NCBI RefSeq assembly: GCF_003491345.1
Contig: NZ_CP025512.1
Span: 2,649,001 to 2,713,000, forward strand
DNA length: 64,000 bases
From: Neorhizobium sp. SOG26
GTDB lineage: Bacteria > Pseudomonadota > Alphaproteobacteria > Rhizobiales > Rhizobiaceae
Reading direction: 5' to 3'
Part shown: piece after piece, positions 17,210 to 23,374 of the stretch
Numbering within the stretch: position 1 is the first letter of the stretch
Layout: each line of letters starts with the position of its first letter
The notes under the pieces: model-generated
Seen by the model: only the letters and a program-made list of their open reading frames with translations
The model's database searches: none
Told to the model about the DNA's origin: nothing
Translations under genes and position numbers: made by a program

Positions 17210-17629
17210 ATGAAGACCATCAAGAAGACGATCGCCCTCGCAGGCGGACTGGCTTTTTGCGCCGTAGCATACCAGCCGGCCGCCGCTCAGACGGCATACC
17301 CCGAGAAGTGCAAGTCCGACATGTCCTCCGGCGGCGATATGGCCATGCAGGGGCACGCCATGTCGGGCATGGAAGAGCATCAGAAGGAATCCATGTCCGG
17401 CATGAAGGCGATGAACATGAACATGATGCAGGGCATGATGAAGAAGGACGCCGACGTCTCCTTCGCCTGCGGCATGATCGCCCACCACATGGGCGCGATC
17501 AGCATGGCCGAAGTCGAGCTGAAGCACGGCGACAGCGACGAAATGAAGGCCATGGCGCAGAACGTCATCGACGCCCAGAAGAAGGAGATCGAGGAACTGA
17601 CTGCTTGGGTCGAGAAGGAGGTGAAGTGA
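17210..17629 (+). CDS. DUF305 family periplasmic protein
   Basis: 139 residues from ATG 17210 (AGGAG upstream). Signal peptide ends near AAAQT. The mature part contains Met-rich runs (MNMNMMQGMMKK) and the DUF305 core FACGMIAHHMGAISMAEVEL with its paired histidines. DUF305 is a ferritin-like helical family often encoded in copper and silver resistance regions; metal binding is likely through His/Met. Its TGA overlaps the ATG of the next gene. Confidence 0.87.
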   Translation: MKTIKKTIALAGGLAFCAVAYQPAAAQTAYPEKCKSDMSSGGDMAMQGHAMSGMEEHQKESMSGMKAMNMNMMQGMMKKDADVSFACGMIAHHMGAISMAEVELKHGDSDEMKAMAQNVIDAQKKEIEELTAWVEKEVK

Positions 17630-17961
17630 TGCACCACATGTCCCCCGAGATGAAGGCATGCACCGACAACTGCCTGGCCTGCTACAGCGAATGCCTGTCG
17701 ATGGCGATGGGACACTGCTTGGAAATGGGCGGCAAGCATACGGAGCCTGCCCACTTCAAGCTGATGATGGCCTGCGCGGAGATCTGCCGGGCGTCTGCCC
17801 ACTTCATGCTCATCGGCACCGAGCATCACAAGCACACCTGCCGGGAATGCGCGGAAATATGCCGCCAGTGCGCCGATGACTGCGAGCGCATCGGCGACAT
17901 GCAGGCTTGCGTCGATGCCTGCCGCAAGTGTGCCGAAAGCTGCGAACGTATGGCTGCATAG
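17629..17961 (+). CDS. Four-helix-bundle copper-storage protein (Csp3-like)
   Basis: 110 residues with 14 cysteines in helix-compatible spacing: CTDNCLACYSEC, MACAEICRAS, CRECAEICRQCADDCE and CVDACRKCAESCE. This is the pattern of the Csp family, where Cys line the inside of a four-helix bundle and store Cu(I). No signal peptide, so it fits the cytosolic Csp3 branch. Overlaps DUF305 by one base (TGATG), so they are co-translated. Expected role: bind excess cytosolic Cu(I). Confidence 0.9.
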   Translation: MHHMSPEMKACTDNCLACYSECLSMAMGHCLEMGGKHTEPAHFKLMMACAEICRASAHFMLIGTEHHKHTCRECAEICRQCADDCERIGDMQACVDACRKCAESCERMAA

Positions 17962-17964
17962 GGA

Positions 17965-18012
17965 AAGGAGGCGGGAGAAGGATCAACCCTTTCTCCTGCC
18001 TTTCTCCTGCCT
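17965..18012 (+). terminator. Probable terminator after csp gene
   Basis: A G/A-rich arm (17969-17981) pairs imperfectly with a C/T-rich arm (17987-18001), separated by five bases; a second copy of TTTCTCCTGCC follows directly. It lies just past the stop of the copper-storage gene. The tail is pyrimidine rich rather than a clean T-run. Confidence 0.5.
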
Positions 18013-18030
18013 TCTACGCACCAAGTAACA

Positions 18031-18504
18031 TCAGTGCGTCTCGTGCTTACCGTGTTCCGCCTGGGCAGTGCGCGTTGCTGTTGCTTTGAAGATGTCAGTC
18101 CGCTCGGCTCCTTCAACGACGAGCTTTCCGACCAGCCCACGCGCTGCCCGTGACAGAGCGTGATCCACCAGCACGTACTCACCGGGAACGTCCATGGTCA
18201 TATCGACCACCGCAGCGCCGCCCGGAGGAACGGTGATGGTCTGGACGTCCGTCAGTGGCTCCGTGGTTAGAGACGCCAATTGATAGGCCCTGTCGAAGAT
18301 TTCCCCGATAACGTGGAAGCTCGACGTCTTGTTGGGGCCACCGACACCGAAGTAGATGCGGACAGTCTCGCCGACCTTCGCGGTCAACGCATTGTCGCCG
18401 GTCAGTGCGTTGGCTGCGCCGTTGAACACATAGTATTCCGGCGGATGAGCAGACAGTCCGGCGAGTTTTTCAACGAAATCGGCGCTTTGCGGTCGTTGCA
18501 CCAA
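18031..18504 (-). pseudogene. C-terminal remnant of a copper nitrite reductase-like cupredoxin protein
   Basis: 157 codons that read as the end of a NirK-type multicopper protein: YYVFNGAANALTGDNALTAK, VGETVRIYFGVGGPN, SSFHVIGEIFDRAY and YVLVDHALSRAARGLVGKL. The last two are the second-domain copper site and interdomain His region. The first cupredoxin domain and the signal peptide are missing (full NirK is 350 or more residues). The open frame begins at a TTG at 18504, and homology stops within about 20 codons. The break coincides with the edge of the ATPase-PIN block. It may still be translated but cannot be an intact nitrite reductase. Confidence 0.7.
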
Positions 18505-18512
18505 TCGAGCTT
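18501..18512 (+). repeat. 12-bp direct repeat, left copy
   Basis: CCAATCGAGCTT. The second copy is at 22541-22552. The two bracket the PIN, ATPase, RNA ligase and IS3 block, and this copy sits at the broken end of the nitrite-reductase remnant. Chance cannot be excluded at this length. Confidence 0.4.
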
Positions 18513-19038
18513 ACCTTTGCTTCTTCTCCGCATGTTTTTGTCGCGACCAGGCTTCAATGATCGGCTCCAATATCAGTGAATGCGCAACTAATTCGGCCTC
18601 CCAGTCATGCCAGTCAGTGTCGCCTGCAAACGCGATGCAGCCCTCCCCAAACTGAGAGAACGACGCCAGCGCGGCCGCGACCATTTTCCTGTCTGCAAGG
18701 TCGTGGACTACTGCCTCCAACAAACTAGGCACAATTCCATGGCCACCCTCGTCGTATAGAACCGGGACATTGTCTAAGGCGGCGGTGCTCATCTTGTGCA
18801 TGACCACTTGGATGCCGTAGTCGTTGAAGCCCAACTTGTTTTGATACTCATCAAAAATCTTTAGTTCGGAATCCAATACCAAACGTGACTCGCATTTCTG
18901 AAAACTGTCCAACCAGTCCCATACCTCTTTGCGGCGATCAGCATCTTTCGGAGTCGCGTCTATATCCGCAGGATTCGTAGGATCAGCCGCGCTTGCTGCG
19001 ATCAAGACGTTAGTATCTATAACGTATCGCAGCTTCAT
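18511..19038 (-). CDS. PIN-domain nuclease of an ATPase-PIN operon
   Basis: 175 residues from ATG 19038, which overlaps the ATPase stop (ATGA). PIN motifs: RYVIDTNVLIAASAAD (D8), FDEYQNKLG (E64), HDLADRKMVAAAL (D117) and AGDTDWHDW (D140, D142). All four acidic positions are present, so catalytic activity is plausible. PIN nucleases cut RNA. It is longer than most VapC toxins (about 135), and its partner is a large ATPase rather than a small antitoxin. The stop lies in the 12-bp direct repeat at the broken nitrite-reductase remnant. Likely the effector of an abortive-infection-like pair. Confidence 0.78.
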   Translation of the reverse strand: MKLRYVIDTNVLIAASAADPTNPADIDATPKDADRRKEVWDWLDSFQKCESRLVLDSELKIFDEYQNKLGFNDYGIQVVMHKMSTAALDNVPVLYDEGGHGIVPSLLEAVVHDLADRKMVAAALASFSQFGEGCIAFAGDTDWHDWEAELVAHSLILEPIIEAWSRQKHAEKKQR

Positions 19039-20321
19039 CGCGCGGCTTCTTTCTGACGCTGGAACATGAGGCGAGCTTGTTCGCGAGTTTCTCCCATGGC
19101 GTCGCCGAAGAACCCATCCGGCCAATTTTTTACTCTTCCAAAATCATCCACTTCCAGCTCACGCAATGCCGCCGATTTGTGTTCACGCTCTACAAAATAC
19201 ATCGAAGTATTTTCTATGGCGGCATCTTGCTTTGCGATCAGAGTTTGCATTCGTCGGAATAGGTGTTCCGAATGCGTCTCCACTATAAATTGAATGTTCC
19301 GTTTCTTACTGATTTCCACAAACAGCTCAGCTAGTGTCGCCTGAGCTAACGGGTGAAGATGAATCTCAGGCTCTTCAAGTATGATTGTGCTTCCGCTGCG
19401 AGCGAAAAACGACACCACCAAAACGGGAAGGACCTGAGAGATCCCAATCCCGACGTCGCGGAGATTGCATTGAATGCCGTCTCGATGAACGATAAGTTCA
19501 TAACGGTTCGAACGGCCGTTTTGACGCACCTCCACTCGGTCAGCGAGCTTCATACGCGCTAACCATTGCGAAACCTGATCTACGACGTAACTTCTTTCTT
19601 CGCCTCTCAGAAGTGCGCTTGCCAGCAATGCATCAATCGCGCCTCTACCATCGCTGCCAAGGTCACCAGGATTCGTTTTGTTCCAAGGGTAATCTCTTTC
19701 AGGTTTGCGGCGTAACGGTCCGAGATATGCGATCTCCTCCAGTTCTCTCCTAACGGCGAGACTTAGGTCTTCGACAAGCTGCCCTTCTTTGTCCATCATT
19801 GCGATTGCGTCTGCTGAAAATGCTATCGACCTTTCTGGGGCGTAATGTCTGCCCTTGCCTCTCGGTTGGGTTTCATCATCCACCAGTATCGAAAACGCGC
19901 CTTTTTCTCGGCGGATAGCTCTGAACTTCCGACCTTCTGTCTGAAGAATTAACTCTTGAACGGTAACGCTGCCTGAAGACGTCTGTACATACGTGCAGTC
20001 GAAGGCACCCTTCTTTATGCGATCGGCAATCGGACGTTCGAAGTCGAACGCTATGGAGAACTGGCGTGCGCCTTGTCCTGATTGATGAAATACATCTTCG
20101 AAACTACCAAAATTGAAGAGGTCATTTACTTCATCGCCTCCGAGATTCAGGTGGATCGTACGGTCAGGAGATCGCGCCGTCTGCTTCAGTAGCAATAGGC
20201 TTTGAATCAGGGTTGATTTCCCCGACGAGTTCGTGCCGAGCAACATAGTTACAGGCTTGAGCGCAATGTCGCCTGTGGTTTGCCATGCCTTGAAGTGGTC
20301 TAATCGTAGTCGTGTAAACAC
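19035..20321 (-). CDS. AAA/ABC-type ATPase (DUF3696-like), partner of PIN nuclease
   Basis: About 428 residues from GTG 20321, chosen because the family start pattern (FTRLRLDHFKAWQTTGDI) begins there; the frame is open to 20384. Walker A GTNSSGKST at 29-37, a D-loop/Walker B region TIILEEPEIHLHP near 312, and a later His-switch segment (VETHSEHLFRR). This is the RecF/OLD-like architecture of DUF3696 ATPases, without a TOPRIM domain. Such ATPases sense phage or DNA damage and license a nuclease partner (for example PtuA with HNH PtuB). Here the partner is a PIN protein, encoded with a 4-nt overlap. Confidence 0.82.
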   Translation of the reverse strand: MFTRLRLDHFKAWQTTGDIALKPVTMLLGTNSSGKSTLIQSLLLLKQTARSPDRTIHLNLGGDEVNDLFNFGSFEDVFHQSGQGARQFSIAFDFERPIADRIKKGAFDCTYVQTSSGSVTVQELILQTEGRKFRAIRREKGAFSILVDDETQPRGKGRHYAPERSIAFSADAIAMMDKEGQLVEDLSLAVRRELEEIAYLGPLRRKPERDYPWNKTNPGDLGSDGRGAIDALLASALLRGEERSYVVDQVSQWLARMKLADRVEVRQNGRSNRYELIVHRDGIQCNLRDVGIGISQVLPVLVVSFFARSGSTIILEEPEIHLHPLAQATLAELFVEISKKRNIQFIVETHSEHLFRRMQTLIAKQDAAIENTSMYFVEREHKSAALRELEVDDFGRVKNWPDGFFGDAMGETREQARLMFQRQKEAAR

Positions 20322-20525
20322 TGCCCCTTGCTCCCTTTTACATACTGGCTGTCCGCTTCGTGCTTGCAGGACCATCCTAAACATCTGATCCGGCTACAGG
20401 TTGGGTTGGATCCTGTAAATCTCTACGATACGAGAAGTGTCGATGAAGCCATATGACTTGATAGCTGATGGTAAGGATGCAAGCTTCCATTGCGGTTGAG
20501 GCCGATCGCGGGGTATCAAATATGG

Positions 20526-21176
20526 ATGAAGAAATATGGCCGCACGTATCACCTGCAAATATCTCCCGGTGCATCCAGTGATGACAAGATCATGCCATCG
20601 CTTGAAGGTTTGATGGTCTCTGACCTAGTGGTCACAGAGAAGATGGACGGCGAAAACACGACCATTCACGCTGGCGGAACTTATGCTCGAAGCCCCGACA
20701 GTGGCTATCATCGGTCACGTGATTGGATGAAAGCATTCGCGGCAGGTGTGTCTCCCCAACTCGGACGAGAAGAACGTGTCGTGGGAGAAAACCTTTATGC
20801 GCGGCATTCCATCGCTTATGACAATTTGCCATCTTACTTCATGGGATTCGCTTGGATTGTCGGCGATGAGATTCAAGCGTGGGACCTCACGCTGGCACGG
20901 TTGAATGAATTGGGGATCACACCTGTTCCCACGCTGTATCGCGGACCTTTCCGGCCGGGTCTTCTCGAAGAGCTAGCAGTGTCGATAGACCCGCTGAGCC
21001 AGGAAGGATACGTGGCCAGGGTCGCAACGTCCTTTCGCGAGGCTGAAATGCCGTTCCGGATGGGGAAATTCGTGAGGGCCGATCACGTACGAAGTGCTCA
21101 GCACTGGCGGAGTGCCGCATTAATTCCCAATCGCTTGAGAGGCAGTGATCTCTCTCTATCTCCAGACCAAGGGTAG
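20526..21176 (+). CDS. RNA ligase family protein (ATP-dependent)
   Basis: 216 residues from ATG 20526; the frame is open to 20490. Nucleotidyltransferase motif I is clear: TEKMDGENTT with Lys39 as the AMP-accepting residue. RVVGENLYARHSIAYDNLPSYFMGF follows (motifs III/IIIa), SQEGYVAR is motif IV and FRMGKFVR is motif V. This resembles T4 Rnl2-like small RNA ligases. It is divergent from the ATPase-PIN operon, separated by about 200 bp. If the PIN protein cuts RNA, a ligase could seal it; this is inference. The stop TAG (21174-21176) is inside the target duplication of the IS3 element that follows, so the reading frame survived the insertion. Confidence 0.84.
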   Translation: MKKYGRTYHLQISPGASSDDKIMPSLEGLMVSDLVVTEKMDGENTTIHAGGTYARSPDSGYHRSRDWMKAFAAGVSPQLGREERVVGENLYARHSIAYDNLPSYFMGFAWIVGDEIQAWDLTLARLNELGITPVPTLYRGPFRPGLLEELAVSIDPLSQEGYVARVATSFREAEMPFRMGKFVRADHVRSAQHWRSAALIPNRLRGSDLSLSPDQG

Positions 21177-21234
21177 TGGCCTGAGACCCAACTTCCCTCC
21201 AGTTTTCGAGAGAGTCTGGGTTTTCAATCTGGCC

Positions 21235-22074
21235 TCATGCGGCCTGTTTTTCCATAGCCATTTTCATTGCGAATTCGCTGGGGGTGATATTGCCCAGCGA
21301 CGAGTGCGGTCTGTTCCTGTTGTAATCCTCCTTCCATGCAGTGATGGCGGCGCGGGCCTGGGTGAGCGACGAGAACAGCGTCTCATTCAGGCACTCGTCA
21401 CGGAAGCTGCCGTTGAAGCTTTCGACGAAGCCGTTCTGCATCGGCTTGCCGGGGGCGATGTAGTGCCAGTCGACCTTGGTCTCCTGGCACCATTTGAGGA
21501 TGGCCATGCTGGTCATCTCCGTGCCGTTGTCCGAGACGATCGTCCTCGGTCTTCCGCGTCTGGCGATGAGACTATCCAGTTCCCGAGCCAGCCTTGCGCC
21601 AGACAGCGATGTGTCTGCCACCAGGCACAGGCATTCACGGCTGAAGTCGTCGACGACCGCCAGCACCCGAAACCGGCGACCGTCGGTGAAGGCATCGCTG
21701 ACAAAGTCCAGGCTCCAGCGCTCATTGGGGCGTAAGGGCAGAGCCAGAGGCCGCCTTGTCCCCAAGGCCCGTTTTCGGCCGCCACGCTTGCGCACCGTCA
21801 GCTTCTCCTCCCGGTAGAGACGCCGAAGCTTCTTCAGGTTCATGACGATCCCCTGCCGGCCCAGCATGACGTGGATACGGCGATAACCGAAGCGGCGTCG
21901 CTCAGATGCCACCTTCTTCATCGCCTCACGAATGACCGCATCGTCAGGCCGCACGCTGCGATACCGCATGCTCGAACGATCAACCGACAGAACCTCGCAC
22001 GCCCGACGCTGGCTCACCCCGTGCTGCACACAGACATGAGCCACCGCATCCCGCTTCACATCGGGCGTCACCAT
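21235..22074 (-). CDS. IS3-family transposase OrfB (DDE integrase)
   Basis: 279 residues with the HTH_21 region ([15 protein letters not shown]) and an rve integrase core: [10 protein letters not shown] (first Asp), [10 protein letters not shown] (second Asp), and [19 protein letters not shown] (Glu). All DDE residues are present. It is made mainly as the OrfAB fusion through a -1 slip on the A7 run at 22074-22080, next to its own ATG. Sits inside the 1222-bp element. Confidence 0.95.
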   Translation of the reverse strand: MVTPDVKRDAVAHVCVQHGVSQRRACEVLSVDRSSMRYRSVRPDDAVIREAMKKVASERRRFGYRRIHVMLGRQGIVMNLKKLRRLYREEKLTVRKRGGRKRALGTRRPLALPLRPNERWSLDFVSDAFTDGRRFRVLAVVDDFSRECLCLVADTSLSGARLARELDSLIARRGRPRTIVSDNGTEMTSMAILKWCQETKVDWHYIAPGKPMQNGFVESFNGSFRDECLNETLFSSLTQARAAITAWKEDYNRNRPHSSLGNITPSEFAMKMAMEKQAA

Positions 22075-22334
22075 TTTTTTGCAGCGACATCCTTAAGGAT
22101 CGCATTGTCCAGCATGGCCTCGGCGAGCAGCTTCTTCAGTTTGGCATTCTCGTCCTCAAGCGCTTTCAGCTTGCGCGCATCCGACACGTCCATGCCGCCG
22201 TACTTCGCCTTGTATTTGTAGAAGGTCGCATCCGAGATGCCGTGCTTGCGGCAGACATCAACTGTCTTCGCGCCCGCCTCCTGCTCCTTCAATATCCCGA
22301 TGATCTGTTCTTCCGTGAACCGTGAACGCTTCAT
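22068..22334 (-). CDS. IS3-family transposase OrfA (helix-turn-helix, leucine zipper)
   Basis: 88 residues: N-terminal helix-turn-helix ([32 protein letters not shown]) and a coiled coil ([15 protein letters not shown]) used for multimerisation. Overlaps OrfB by 7 nt. The A7 run (22074-22080) near the overlap is a standard -1 frameshift site that yields the full OrfAB transposase. Confidence 0.95.
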   Translation of the reverse strand: MKRSRFTEEQIIGILKEQEAGAKTVDVCRKHGISDATFYKYKAKYGGMDVSDARKLKALEDENAKLKKLLAEAMLDNAILKDVAAKKW

Positions 22335-22402
22335 CCGTCCGTCTCCTAGCTGTGACGGACTCTACCAAATTCTGGAGGAAGTTCAGGGGCTCAGGTCAGT
22401 AG

Positions 22403-22660
22403 GAAACAAGCGCATCGCTTGTGTCATCCGTCTTTCCATGAACTGCTATTGTCATCACGCAACCAGATAGCCAGATGTTGATAACGTCCACACATGGCGC
22501 ATTCTTGCCATCAATGTCGTAGCGGCATTTTTCGGAAAGCCCAATCGAGCTTGGTCAATGTGCGAGGAAAACACCGCTTACACAAGACCTGAGCTGCTCG
22601 ATCCTTCAGTGAAGCCAGTTGAGATGTCTGTGAGATCATGTGACCGCACAGGGAAGTCGA
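22403..22660. other. Spacer between IS3 element and GmtX-like gene
   Basis: 258 nt with no coherent gene. It contains the second copy of the 12-bp direct repeat at 22541-22552. The stretch after the IS target duplication is the original sequence 3' of the RNA ligase gene. Confidence 0.4.
22541..22552 (+). repeat. 12-bp direct repeat, right copy
   Basis: CCAATCGAGCTT, identical to 18501-18512. If real, the pair defines a 4.0-kb unit holding the PIN-ATPase operon, RNA ligase and IS3. Confidence 0.4.
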
Positions 22661-23374
22661 CTATGAGATCTCGTCACCTACGGCGTCTGACAGCTTTGTC
22701 TTCCCGCCAGTCCGCCAGATCCTTGCCAGCCGCTCAAGTTCGCTTAACACGAACGGCTCCATGATCATCGTGCCGATCGGCGTGGAGCGGGTGACGTATA
22801 GTCCTCCTCCTTGCCAAAAGCCGGCATCACGAACGAGTTCTAGCCAGTCGAAGAGAGTGTCCATCGCAGCGCCAACCTCTGCCGACGCTCCGTCAGTTCT
22901 GACTGGCACCTCTCGATAGAGAATGTCCTTGAGGGCGTTGTTCCTCTGTATGACTTCCTTTAAATGTCGCTTGAGTTCCTGAATGACGGCCCGTGATCCT
23001 TCATCGAAGTCCATCACGCTAACGTTAAGGATCTGATCCGGAGAGACTGTATCCTGGGAATTGATGTTTCGTAGATCATGGTATGCCCGCCGCCAGATAC
23101 GTAATAATTGACCATAGCTGTTATAGATCGTCTGCGGCGACGGGAAGTTTCTATCTCTCAGCAGCCCCTCCTCCGAGACGAGCTTCGCGGTGGGTAGCAG
23201 TGGCGTCGCCCGACTGACCAGCGCCCGGCAGACATGGTGAACGTTCTCAAGATTTGCCCTATGCCTCACCCGATCCTCAATTACGGCTTCTATGAGTTCT
23301 AGGGACTTCTTCTCCGCAAGCTGAAGGATGGGAGTTTTACGGGACTTCACTTCGCAGCTCGCTTTTCGCACCAA
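22661..23374 (-). CDS. Third protein of recombinase trio (GmtX-like)
   Basis: 237 residues, soluble, mostly helical, no catalytic motif that I recognise. It starts inside the end of the large recombinase gene (38-nt overlap) and is last in the three-gene unit 27811-22661. Sizes and order (506 / 983 / 237 residues) match the gamma-mobile-trio gmtY-gmtZ-gmtX set known from Vibrio and other gammaproteobacteria, where GmtX is the small partner. The assignment is by architecture and order, not by sequence comparison. Confidence 0.6.
   Translation of the reverse strand: MVRKASCEVKSRKTPILQLAEKKSLELIEAVIEDRVRHRANLENVHHVCRALVSRATPLLPTAKLVSEEGLLRDRNFPSPQTIYNSYGQLLRIWRRAYHDLRNINSQDTVSPDQILNVSVMDFDEGSRAVIQELKRHLKEVIQRNNALKDILYREVPVRTDGASAEVGAAMDTLFDWLELVRDAGFWQGGGLYVTRSTPIGTMIMEPFVLSELERLARIWRTGGKTKLSDAVGDEIS

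Larger units (their letters stand above)
21177..22398 (-). mobile_element. IS3-family insertion sequence (IS407-like group)
   Basis: 1222 bp, with imperfect inverted ends: tggcctgag at 21177 and the complement of tgacctgag at 22398, with similar internal positions. Flanked by a perfect 4-bp duplication GTAG (21173-21176 and 22399-22402). It carries orfA and orfB transposase frames on the minus strand, overlapping at an A7 slip site. The 4-bp duplication suits the IS407 group. Both frames look intact, so it may be active. Confidence 0.93.
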
